A stretch of 6,121 bases of DNA, taken from Woeseia sp. (lineage in GTDB: Bacteria; Pseudomonadota; Gammaproteobacteria; Steroidobacterales; Woeseiaceae). A model generated the notes under the pieces. It did not search any database. It was not told the DNA's origin and was given only the letters and a program-made list of their open reading frames with translations. Location of the stretch: the NCBI GenBank assembly GCA_018701055.1, contig JABIUH010000132.1, positions 1-6,121 on the forward strand, given 5' to 3'. The position numbers and the translations under genes were made by a program. Each line of letters opens with the position of its first letter. Position 1 is the first letter of the stretch. Below, piece after piece: positions 1 to 6,121 of this stretch.

Positions 1-10
1 CTCTAATCAA

Positions 11-30
11 TTCCGGGAAATTTTCCGGAA
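11..30 (-). terminator. Near-perfect palindrome after the receptor gene, possible terminator
   Basis: TTCCGG at 11-16 and CCGGAA at 25-30 are exact inverted repeats. The intervening bases also pair except for one position (17 against 24), so the 20-base stretch is almost a perfect palindrome. It starts 11 bases after the receptor stop codon (42-44). On the minus strand it is followed only by TTGATTAG, a poor U-tract, and on the plus strand by ATTTCGTTT. Its position suggests transcript termination, perhaps in both directions, but the weak T-run keeps confidence low. It could instead be a protein-binding palindrome. Confidence 0.4.
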
Positions 31-41
31 ATTTCGTTTCC

Positions 42-2741
42 TTAAAAGGAGACCGAAACGCGAGCGAAGTAGTAACCACCCTGCCAAGGCACGTAGCTGC
101 CAGAGTCATACACTCGACCACAGCAATCGTCATTGATTGCTTTATCAATCTCATCAGGATACGCATCAAAGATGTTCCGACCGCCAGCGGATATCCGCCA
201 GTTGTCGTTGAACCTATAATTCGCTTCTAGATCGAAGAACATCACAGAACCGAATGTCTGGACCGACAACGGCGTCGTGTTGTTGTTCGAGTTTTTCATT
301 TCGCCGTAGTAGCGAGCACGACCCATGATAGACAAATCGCCTATCGCGTGACTCGCCTGGAGGTTCCAGCGCATGGACGGATCAGCATTCTCGAAGTCGT
401 ACTGATCTTCGGCGTTCAGGAATTCGCTTGCGTCAGATTCAAGCGAGCTCTGATTATAGTTTACCGCGAGCTGCAGATCCGTTTCCTGGCCGTTACCCCA
501 TTCGATTGGGTAGGAAGCAACAACGTCCACACCGTGTGTCGAGCTGTCGAAGGCGTTCGTGAAATAGAACACGCCACCGATACTGTTCGCACCAGCAACA
601 CCAGCATTAGCCAATGCGGTGTAGTTATCGAACGCACTACCCGAGGTAGGATCCGTGGAGACGTCCAGTGTCGAAACTGCATTGAAGCGATCGTTGATGG
701 CGATGTTATAGAAATCGACGGTCAGCGAGAGCTTCTCTAAATCAGCCGTGAAACCAACCGTGTAGCTGGTTGATGTCTCTGCCCTGAGCGGCGTTGCACC
801 GAGTGCCTGTGCGATAGGGCCGCCGGCTGGGAACAAACCGGTTGCGACCGGGAAGCCGTTCGGCAGTCTCGTGGATACGTTGGTTGTACCTTGCTGGCCT
901 GGTGTCGGCGCCCGGAAACCCGTGCCGATGGACCCGCGAATTGCGAACCGCTCGTTCACGAGGTAGCGACCTGCGATCTTGCCGACGGTTTCGTTACCAA
1001 AGTCCGAGTAGTCCTCGAAGCGTATGGCTGCCTGCAAGAACAGATTGTCACTCACATCCGTGCTGATGTCGCCGTATACGGCGAAGGAGTCACGCGAGTA
1101 AGTGTCGGAGAATGCCGGCGAGTAGCCCGGGAAACCGTTGGAGCCGACGCCCACAACCCTGAAGGCCGGGTCACCACCGTTTGGATCACAATCCAAACCA
1201 ACTATAGTGTTACCGGCCACTGCCGCCATGCCACCAATGCTAGATACACCACTAGCCGTTGTCGACGGAAGACCAGTATTCGCATCACAAAATCCATACG
1301 GATCCGGTCCTGAGTGCGGACCACCCTGGTACGAAGCAACATCGTTGCTTTGCCCAACGTCGTACGATTCATCCAACATGCTGATGCCGTAAGCAAGCAC
1401 TACCGGCGATGCCATGCCCCCATCGAATTCGCTCGAGAGATCAATCTGGAATTGCGTCTCTTCATTAGTGAGTGTGCCCGGCTTGAAGTCAGTCGGTGAA
1501 TCCACACCGTAGGACGGATTGACCGTGTTGAAGAGTCTGTAGTCAATTTCATTTGAGCCGTACCGCAAGCTGACGTCGTACGAGAATGCGTCACCCATGC
1601 TGCCGCGGAAACCGCCAGCTAAACCAACGTCCTCGACCTGCCCCTCGAAGCGCGGAGTGAAGCCACCCGGAAATTTCTCGAGCGGGTTGTAAAAGGAACC
1701 ATCTGCATTACGCACGGTTTCGTTCGTGCCATTAAACGGATACCGGTAGAAGAAGCCACCGTCACCTTTACTCTTGGAGTGATTACCCCAACCGTAAAGT
1801 TCTACGCCATTGTCAAGGTCGTAGCCGGCATTAACAAATGTTCGCACGGACTCGGAGTTCGGCTGGCCCCAGGGTTGGACAACGTCGCCTTCCACTGATG
1901 CACTCGAAACGCCTGCCGGATATGCCGTCTGCAAACCCGCAGTATAGGCGTCCACACCGGCACTCGGAACACCTAGGACAAAGCCCTGGCGTAGGTCTGA
2001 GGTATTACCAAAGGCTGGGCCGTTCGGATCCGCGCAGAACCAATTATCGCAGTACTGTGTATCACGCTGAGTCATGCTCGCTTCGTCGATCTCTGCCGAG
2101 ATCGAAATAAAGCCATTCTCGCCCAAGGGCAGACCAACATTGGCAGCAATCGTAAACTGGTCGCCGTCACCTTCGAAATACTGCCCCGTGCCGGCACTCA
2201 AAGTGAAGCCTTCGTTGTTGTCCTTCAGATTGAAGTTGATCACACCGGCAATAGCATCAGAACCGTATTGTGCTGATGCGCCATCACGCAGAACTTCGAT
2301 GCTTTTGACCGCAGTGGAGGGGATCGTTGCAACATCAGGCCCCTGCTGACCGGCGCCGCCAATGCCGACAAGAGACGCACGATGACGACGCTTACCGTTG
2401 ACGAGTACCAACGTGTGATGCGAAGGCAAGCCACGCAACGTCGCCGGCCGGATGAAAGTGGAACCATCAGAGATGGGCTGCCGACCAACGTTATAGGACG
2501 GAACCAACGTCTGCAGGATGTCTTGTGTATCCGTGTGCGAGACCGCCTCGATTGATTGTGCGTCGAACGTATCGATTGGTACTGCTGAGTCGATAGCCGA
2601 ACGCGGCTTGCCGCGCAGGCCTGAAACAACAATTTCTTCGATCTCGTCATCCGCACCTTGTGCCATTACATCCGTTGATAACACTGGAAAGGCCAGCGCT
2701 ATTGCAGATATAGGCAGTAAATACCTTGTGAAATTTCTCAT
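42..2741 (-). CDS. TonB-dependent outer-membrane receptor, complete, substrate unknown
   Basis: This is an outer-membrane active transporter that would take up a scarce ligand (siderophore, other metal chelate, glycan or similar) using energy from TonB-ExbB-ExbD. Residues 1-28 form a signal peptide with a basic start, a hydrophobic core and a likely cut after VMAQ. EEIVVSG at 35-41 is the TonB box. The plug follows (about 50-173), with LRGLPSHHTLVLVNGKR at 102-118 and VEVLRDG-type IEVLRDGASAQYGSDAIAGV at 148-167. The rest is a 22-strand-type barrel with long loops, including FFYRYP at 330-335. RNIFDAYPDE at 855-864 and the final VSF at 897-899 are typical of the last strands, so the protein is complete. 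Length 899 aa is normal for the family. The start is supported by GGGGGAG six bases before the ATG. Cysteines sit at 231/236, 485/518 and 873/874. The family is certain from the motifs. The ligand cannot be read from sequence, and no regulator or partner gene is adjacent. Confidence 0.96.
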   Translation of the reverse strand: MRNFTRYLLPISAIALAFPVLSTDVMAQGADDEIEEIVVSGLRGKPRSAIDSAVPIDTFDAQSIEAVSHTDTQDILQTLVPSYNVGRQPISDGSTFIRPATLRGLPSHHTLVLVNGKRRHRASLVGIGGAGQQGPDVATIPSTAVKSIEVLRDGASAQYGSDAIAGVINFNLKDNNEGFTLSAGTGQYFEGDGDQFTIAANVGLPLGENGFISISAEIDEASMTQRDTQYCDNWFCADPNGPAFGNTSDLRQGFVLGVPSAGVDAYTAGLQTAYPAGVSSASVEGDVVQPWGQPNSESVRTFVNAGYDLDNGVELYGWGNHSKSKGDGGFFYRYPFNGTNETVRNADGSFYNPLEKFPGGFTPRFEGQVEDVGLAGGFRGSMGDAFSYDVSLRYGSNEIDYRLFNTVNPSYGVDSPTDFKPGTLTNEETQFQIDLSSEFDGGMASPVVLAYGISMLDESYDVGQSNDVASYQGGPHSGPDPYGFCDANTGLPSTTASGVSSIGGMAAVAGNTIVGLDCDPNGGDPAFRVVGVGSNGFPGYSPAFSDTYSRDSFAVYGDISTDVSDNLFLQAAIRFEDYSDFGNETVGKIAGRYLVNERFAIRGSIGTGFRAPTPGQQGTTNVSTRLPNGFPVATGLFPAGGPIAQALGATPLRAETSTSYTVGFTADLEKLSLTVDFYNIAINDRFNAVSTLDVSTDPTSGSAFDNYTALANAGVAGANSIGGVFYFTNAFDSSTHGVDVVASYPIEWGNGQETDLQLAVNYNQSSLESDASEFLNAEDQYDFENADPSMRWNLQASHAIGDLSIMGRARYYGEMKNSNNNTTPLSVQTFGSVMFFDLEANYRFNDNWRISAGGRNIFDAYPDEIDKAINDDCCGRVYDSGSYVPWQGGYYFARVSVSF

Positions 2742-2747
2742 TTATTT

Positions 2748-2754
2748 CTCCCCC
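2748..2754 (-). promoter_or_regulatory. Ribosome binding site of the TonB-dependent receptor
   Basis: On the minus strand GGGGGAG lies six bases before the ATG at 2741. It is a strong Shine-Dalgarno match and fixes this start, which also begins the signal peptide. Three of its Gs (2752-2754) could pair within a weak 4-bp CCCA/TGGG stem (2752-2765), which leaves GGAG free. Confidence 0.75.
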
Positions 2755-3041
2755 ATAAATTTGGGTGTTTAACTTTATCTCTATCGGCATTGGTACATAA
2801 GCAACAACACCGCCAGAGGCATATATTTCATTGAAGCACTGTCTGGCTAGAAAATAAAGTCTATGCGGTTTTTATTTAGTTTCAGACGGTATCAATTGTT
2901 GTATTTTATCCACAATATAGGTTTCTCGTCCGTTCATCATGCGGGTAGCGTCTGCGCAGCCCTAGATACCGCAAATACTCCGCCGCGGGCAGGTGGTGCT
3001 GCAAGAATCAATATCAAACGACTTGCGAGCCACCAGGGTGA

Positions 3042-3063
3042 GGCCCGTATCGGGCCGTCTTTT
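3042..3063 (+). terminator. Terminator-like hairpin on the plus strand
   Basis: GGCCCG (3042-3047), loop TAT and CGGGCC (3051-3056) form a perfect six-pair GC stem. GTCTTTT (3057-3063) follows on the plus strand, and on the minus strand no T-run follows. It therefore looks like an intrinsic terminator for plus-strand transcripts, although no plus-strand gene is recognisable upstream. The U-tract is short (four Ts after GTC), so efficiency would be moderate. It may end a small RNA, stop antisense transcription, or be only a structured spacer element. Confidence 0.4.
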
Positions 3064-3270
3064 ACTGCAGCGGGCGCGGCGCATATATTGAAATAACCTA
3101 ATAAATCAGTATCTTACCGATGTCCCGGATGCGGATGGCCAAGGCTTCGATAAAACCGTGGAAAACGTCGTTGCAAGGCGCCCGCAGACAGATACGAACG
3201 TGCCAACGGAGCCGCTGTCGCAATGGGAAAATGGGCGACGACGTAATCCATAGCTATCAACGAAGCATGA

Positions 3271-3313
3271 ATTGCGTCGCTTCGCCTGCAATGACGAAGT
3301 TCGTGATTTTTTT
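3271..3313. repeat. REP-like palindromic repeat with trailing T-run
   Basis: ATTGC (3271-3275) and GCAAT (3288-3292) flank a GTCGCTTCGCCT core, and ATGACGAAG follows. This resembles, from memory, the dispersed intergenic palindromes of many bacteria that read roughly GTCATTGCGAG...GAAGC...GCAAT. The minus-strand translation of such repeats gives strings like SSLQAKR, and exactly that string appears here, which suggests the open frame at 3106-3339 is a repeat artefact. A second small stem, ACGA/TCGT (3294-3304), is followed by seven Ts at 3307-3313, so the end could act as a plus-strand terminator. Only one copy lies in this window, so repeat status rests on resemblance. Confidence 0.45.
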
Positions 3314-3331
3314 ACACAGCCTCGGCCGTCT

Positions 3332-3365
3332 GTGGACATGCCTGCGCACTCGCCGGCATGTCCAC
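3332..3365 (-). repeat. Strong 11-bp inverted repeat just downstream of cstA
   Basis: GTGGACATGCC (3332-3342) and GGCATGTCCAC (3355-3365) are exact inverted repeats. The 12-base loop can add three more pairs (GCG at 3344-3346 with CGC at 3351-3353) after a single mismatch, which leaves a CACT tetraloop. The hairpin begins 19 bases after the cstA stop codon. No T-run follows on either strand, so it is not a standard intrinsic terminator. It more likely forms a stable 3' end structure on the cstA mRNA that blocks exonucleases, or serves as an operator-like or REP-type palindrome. Confidence 0.6.
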
Positions 3366-3384
3366 CACGAATTGAATTTAGGTG

Positions 3385-5049
3385 TCAGGCTTCGCGTCGG
3401 AACTTTGCAATAACCGATACGGCTTCCAGAATAACCATAAAGGTGGTCACAATGACGATGACGTCGATCGTCACCAAAAGCCAGTTTTCAGCCTGGTACC
3501 ACTCGATCAGCTTAATGATGGCTGCCCACGAAGCCGTAATCAGAACGAACACCATGGGAATTAAGGTATAGCGCGCCGGCCGCCCCATCTTAATGAGCAT
3601 GACCGAGATCACCAGCAGCGTCAGTCCAGCCAGTATTTGATTGGTTGACCCGAACAATGGCCAGATCGTCAGTCCGCCGTTGCCATCGGCCCCACCCGCG
3701 CCAAATGCCAGCATTAAACAACACACCACAGCGATCAATGTCGCCAGAATGCCATTCTTTAGGAGTGAAATATTATAGATGTCGCCCCATTCCTGAATGA
3801 TGTAGCGCTGCAATCGCACGCCGGAATCCATGGTGGTGCCCGCAAACAGTACGACCATTGTGGCGAGCAAGGTTTGCGAGATGCTAAACGGCAGCCCCCA
3901 GCCATTAGTAATCATTTGTGCACCGCCCTGAATAAACGTTCCAGCACCCGCACTGCCATAGGTGGCATAAATTTGGTGCCACATCTCAGGCGTTGCCGCG
4001 AGCGCGACGCTACTGACGGCCACCAACGTGATCAGCGCCAACGAGCCTTCACCCACTGCGCCGAGGTAGCCAATAAAACGCGCATCCGTTTCCTTGTCCA
4101 GCTGTTTGGAGGTTGTACCGGACGAAACAATGCCGTGAAAACCCGATACAGCCCCGCACGCGATGGTGACAAACAACAGCGGTATCATCGACGGTGCGCC
4201 CTCTGCCAGCTGACTGTTAAACGCCGGCGCAGAGATGTCCGGCATAGAAAACAGCACAGCGCCATATAGAAGTATCAGGCCAACAATGAGCTGCATGCCG
4301 TTAATAAAGTCGCGCGGCTGCAGCAGTACCCATACTGGCAGCATCGACGCTATCGCTGCGTACACGAACAAAATGACGATCCAGTTTGCGTTAGCGCTGA
4401 GGCCGAACATCTGTTCGGGTAATTCGATTGGCAATATGCTGCCGACGTAAACCGAAAAGTAGAGTGCGGCTACACCGAGTATCGACAAAATAGTCAGGTT
4501 GAAATTTCGATGGACCAACTGCCCGATCACCAAGGCGACAGCAATCGCCGACCAAGCCGGGAATACAGCGCTGGAAGTGTTCACGAATGCACTGGCAATG
4601 ACGACGCCGAACACGGCGTTGACCATGAGTAGCACGAGGAAAATCACAATCATGAATAACGCCCGAGTGCGACTGCCAATCACCTCTTCGGATAACGCGC
4701 CGATTGACTTGCCTTTGTGACGTGAACTGGCCCAAATAGCGCCAAAATCATGCACACCGGCGAAAAATATCGTTCCGACCGTCACCCAAATAACCGCGGG
4801 CACCCAGCCCCAGTAAACAGCAATGGCTGGACCGACGATCGGCGCCGCACCCGCAACTGACGTAAAGTGATGCCCCCATAGGACGTAGCGATTAGTGGGA
4901 ACAAAATCAACACCGTCATTGAACTCGTGCGCGGGCGTCACAAAATCCGGATCTAGTTGATAAATTTTTGTCGCGATGAATTTTGAATAAACGAACCAGC
5001 CAAAACTCATGCCAGCGATACCCAACAAGACAATCATTACCGATTGCAT
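3385..5049 (-). CDS. cstA: CstA-family carbon starvation protein, short form (peptide or pyruvate carrier)
   Basis: This is an inner-membrane carrier of the CstA family. Studied relatives import peptides (CstA) or pyruvate (BtsT/YjiY) when nutrients run low. Conserved blocks appear in family order: TNRYVLWGHHFTSVAGAAPI at 52-71 in the N-terminal CstA domain, HDFGAIWASSRHKGKSIG at 100-117, GAVSGFHGIVSSGTTSKQ at 299-316, TTMDSGVRLQRYIIQE at 405-420 and WPLFGSTNQILAGL at 463-476. Hydrophobic stretches throughout imply well over ten membrane segments. The start carries AGGGG seven bases before the ATG, and the N-terminus is already a membrane segment, so 554 aa is probably full length. E. coli CstA and BtsT are about 700 aa, so this is the shorter form. 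No YbdD/YjiX-type small partner follows it, although E. coli relatives have one. The HupE-like gene ends 172 bases upstream. The family is certain, but whether the substrate is peptide or pyruvate is not decided by sequence. Confidence 0.95.
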   Translation of the reverse strand: MQSVMIVLLGIAGMSFGWFVYSKFIATKIYQLDPDFVTPAHEFNDGVDFVPTNRYVLWGHHFTSVAGAAPIVGPAIAVYWGWVPAVIWVTVGTIFFAGVHDFGAIWASSRHKGKSIGALSEEVIGSRTRALFMIVIFLVLLMVNAVFGVVIASAFVNTSSAVFPAWSAIAVALVIGQLVHRNFNLTILSILGVAALYFSVYVGSILPIELPEQMFGLSANANWIVILFVYAAIASMLPVWVLLQPRDFINGMQLIVGLILLYGAVLFSMPDISAPAFNSQLAEGAPSMIPLLFVTIACGAVSGFHGIVSSGTTSKQLDKETDARFIGYLGAVGEGSLALITLVAVSSVALAATPEMWHQIYATYGSAGAGTFIQGGAQMITNGWGLPFSISQTLLATMVVLFAGTTMDSGVRLQRYIIQEWGDIYNISLLKNGILATLIAVVCCLMLAFGAGGADGNGGLTIWPLFGSTNQILAGLTLLVISVMLIKMGRPARYTLIPMVFVLITASWAAIIKLIEWYQAENWLLVTIDVIVIVTTFMVILEAVSVIAKFRREA

Positions 5050-5221
5050 ATGAATTCCCCTACGTGCTTAAAATTTAGGCCAGCGCACTTTAAATTATTA
5101 GTCGTTCGCGCCGACACACTTTTATAATTTTTATGGCGGTATCGGGCGTAACCCCGACGCACTCGTCCCAGCTTAACCGGTGTGACAAATTTGTAAAGGT
5201 GCTATCAGAACGCGGTGCCCA
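5050..5221. other. 172-base spacer upstream of cstA
   Basis: The spacer holds no gene. It contains the exact 10-bp palindrome ACAAATTTGT (5185-5194), next to a TGTGA half-site at 5181-5185 whose other half does not match the CRP consensus. It also holds a small hairpin, TCGGG/CCCGA (5142-5146 with 5153-5157), without a T-run on either strand. AT-rich minus-strand stretches at about 5121-5138 and 5075-5100 could supply a -10 box, but no paired -35 is convincing. There is no clear terminator for the HupE-like gene, so cstA may be read both from upstream and from its own promoter. Confidence 0.5.
5057..5061 (-). promoter_or_regulatory. Ribosome binding site of cstA
   Basis: On the minus strand AGGGG lies seven bases before the ATG at 5049. 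It supports this start over internal methionines such as residue 5. Confidence 0.65.
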
Positions 5222-6121
5222 CTATTCTTCATACAGATAGCGATTGTAAATCAGCAATAATAACCAGACGACACTCGCGACCACGACCAGCAACATTGAC
5301 CACCGTATAAGCGCCGCAAGAAACAGAGTGTCAAATGCTGGCCATTGAACATTGTAGGCAAATAATTGTGTAGCCCTATCACTCATCCAATGCCAACCAC
5401 TGTGCGCCAGCACGGCTGAAAATAAGATAATGCCCACCCGTTCAGATAACCAATGATTAAAGATGAAATTCAAAATTGGTACTGCCAATAAAATGATGAT
5501 GAGCTGACCCAATTCGACACCCAAATTAAAGGCCAGTAACGAGGTCAATAAATGCGTGCCGGCGAACTGTAGCGTTTCGCTCAACGCGAATGAAAAACCG
5601 AAGCCGTGAACCAAACCGAAAGCGAATGCGACCATCCAACGTTTTTTCCACTGCGGCCCCACAATGTTCTCGATTGCCATGTAGACAATGGACGCAGCAA
5701 TTATCGTTTCGATCAGCGGCGGAAACCAAAGAACATTCGGCACCATTCCGAATGCTGACGCTATCAATGTCACAGAGTGAGCTATCGTGAATGACGTAAT
5801 AATGGCAATCAGCGGTCGCAACCGCCGAAACGGAATGAGAAGACAAATGACGAACAAAACATGATCGAGCCCATCAAGGATGTGTTTGACGCCATACACC
5901 ACGAAACGGAAAAACGCCTGGTGCCAACGCGGATCGAGACTTACGACACCGGGATCACCGGAAAACTGAAATACGCGTTCGGCGCCATCGGTGTGTTGAA
6001 AACGTACCACCGTGGTCGTGCGTAATCCTAGTCCCGAAAGTTTTGGCGCGATCGAGAAATCAGATGCTGCCGATTGAATGGGATAAACAATCGATACATC
6101 CAACATAGCCTGGTTTCGATA
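5222..6121 (-). CDS. HupE/UreJ-like integral membrane protein, 5' end beyond the window
   Basis: This is a multipass inner-membrane protein of the HupE/UreJ type. Some relatives are nickel or cobalt permeases for hydrogenase or urease, but this longer subgroup is largely uncharacterised. Numbering from the first visible Met (base 6106), residues 1-62 are a soluble, beta-rich, probably extracytoplasmic segment. The membrane domain follows with the conserved polar residues expected of the family: KHILDGLDHVLF at 74-85, AHS at 109-111, IE at 132-133, FGLVHGFGFS at 163-172, FNLGVELGQ at 193-201 and HSGWHW at 235-240. About seven to eight membrane segments are visible, the last at 262-287, and the tail is short (NRYLYEE). 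The frame stays open through base 6121 and the Met at 6106 has no well-spaced Shine-Dalgarno sequence, so the true start, probably with a signal peptide, lies outside the window. The histidine and acidic residues suit metal binding, but the substrate is inference. No hydrogenase or urease gene is visible nearby. Confidence 0.88.
   Translation of the reverse strand, partial: YRNQAMLDVSIVYPIQSAASDFSIAPKLSGLGLRTTTVVRFQHTDGAERVFQFSGDPGVVSLDPRWHQAFFRFVVYGVKHILDGLDHVLFVICLLIPFRRLRPLIAIITSFTIAHSVTLIASAFGMVPNVLWFPPLIETIIAASIVYMAIENIVGPQWKKRWMVAFAFGLVHGFGFSFALSETLQFAGTHLLTSLLAFNLGVELGQLIIILLAVPILNFIFNHWLSERVGIILFSAVLAHSGWHWMSDRATQLFAYNVQWPAFDTLFLAALIRWSMLLVVVASVVWLLLLIYNRYLYEE

Larger units (their letters stand above)
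2742..3384. other. 643-base non-coding spacer between cstA and the receptor gene
   Basis: No believable gene is found here on either strand. The open frames present (77-99 codons) lack Shine-Dalgarno sequences, have basic, low-plausibility compositions and overlap hairpins or repeats. The part nearest the receptor (about 2742-2930) is AT-rich and should hold the receptor promoter and leader. Minus-strand fragments such as GATAAAATAC near 2900 and ATATATG near 2822 resemble -10 boxes, but none has a good -35 at proper spacing, so I call no promoter. The part nearest cstA is more GC-rich and contains the hairpins and repeat listed separately. A smaller imperfect palindrome lies at 2941-2972, with GCGG/CCGC ends and the exact 8-bp CTGCGCAG inside. 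The length and structure fit two separate transcription units. Confidence 0.7.

Noticed and set aside
461..2656. Several overlapping open frames of 60-140 codons on both strands within the receptor gene
   Set aside because: They are frame shadows of a well-supported 899-aa gene, with no domain, start signal or independent coding character.
2752..2765. CCCA/TGGG stem overlapping the receptor Shine-Dalgarno, as a translational switch
   Set aside because: It has only four pairs with a six-base loop, and GGAG stays free for the ribosome. It is too weak to call a riboswitch or thermosensor.
2863..3096. 77-codon open frame on the plus strand
   Set aside because: It has no Shine-Dalgarno sequence before its ATG, no recognisable domain, and it runs through the terminator-like hairpin at 3042-3063.
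3054..3331. Two copies of GCCGTCT (3054-3060 and 3325-3331), resembling part of the Neisseria DNA uptake sequence
   Set aside because: The matches cover only seven bases, lack the final GAA and have different flanks. The genes do not suggest Neisseria, so chance is sufficient.
3106..3339. 77-codon open frame on the minus strand, considered as a YbdD-type partner of cstA
   Set aside because: The translation has no YbdD features. Its SSLQAKR string is typical of a translated REP-like repeat, and it begins inside the inverted repeat.
42..6121. A single operon of HupE-like protein, CstA and receptor forming a new uptake system
   Set aside because: The gaps of 172 and 643 bases, and strong structures between cstA and the receptor, argue for separate units. 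Shared orientation alone is not enough.

Overview
The window reads as chromosomal DNA of a Gram-negative bacterium, most likely a marine or environmental gammaproteobacterium. The clues are a TonB-dependent outer-membrane receptor with a proteobacterial-type TonB box (EEIVVSG), a HupE/UreJ-type membrane protein with an extra N-terminal domain, and a CstA-family transporter. This placement is inferred from protein style, since no marker gene is present. There is no sign of phage, insertion sequence, CRISPR, tRNA or rRNA.

All three convincing genes lie on the minus strand and are read from right to left. (1) 5222-6121 is a HupE/UreJ-like multipass membrane protein whose reading frame is still open at the right edge, so its N-terminus is probably missing. 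(2) A 172-base gap follows, with no clear terminator for the gene before it and no clear promoter for the gene after it. (3) 3385-5049 is a complete short-form (554 aa) CstA-family transporter with a good Shine-Dalgarno sequence. (4) A 643-base non-coding gap (2742-3384) is the least ordinary part. It holds a strong 11-bp inverted repeat just after cstA, a REP-like palindrome ending in a T-run, and a terminator-like hairpin pointing against all the genes. (5) 42-2741 is a complete 899-aa TonB-dependent receptor with signal peptide, TonB box, plug and beta-barrel ending in phenylalanine. It is followed by a near-perfect palindrome that may end the transcript.

The three genes share an orientation and an import theme: an outer-membrane receptor, an inner-membrane nutrient carrier and a possible metal permease. 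The gaps of 172 and 643 bases argue against a single tight operon, and nothing in the sequence shows that they handle the same substrate. I see no convincing new multi-gene system. The items most worth checking are the structured spacer and a possible small RNA on the plus strand.
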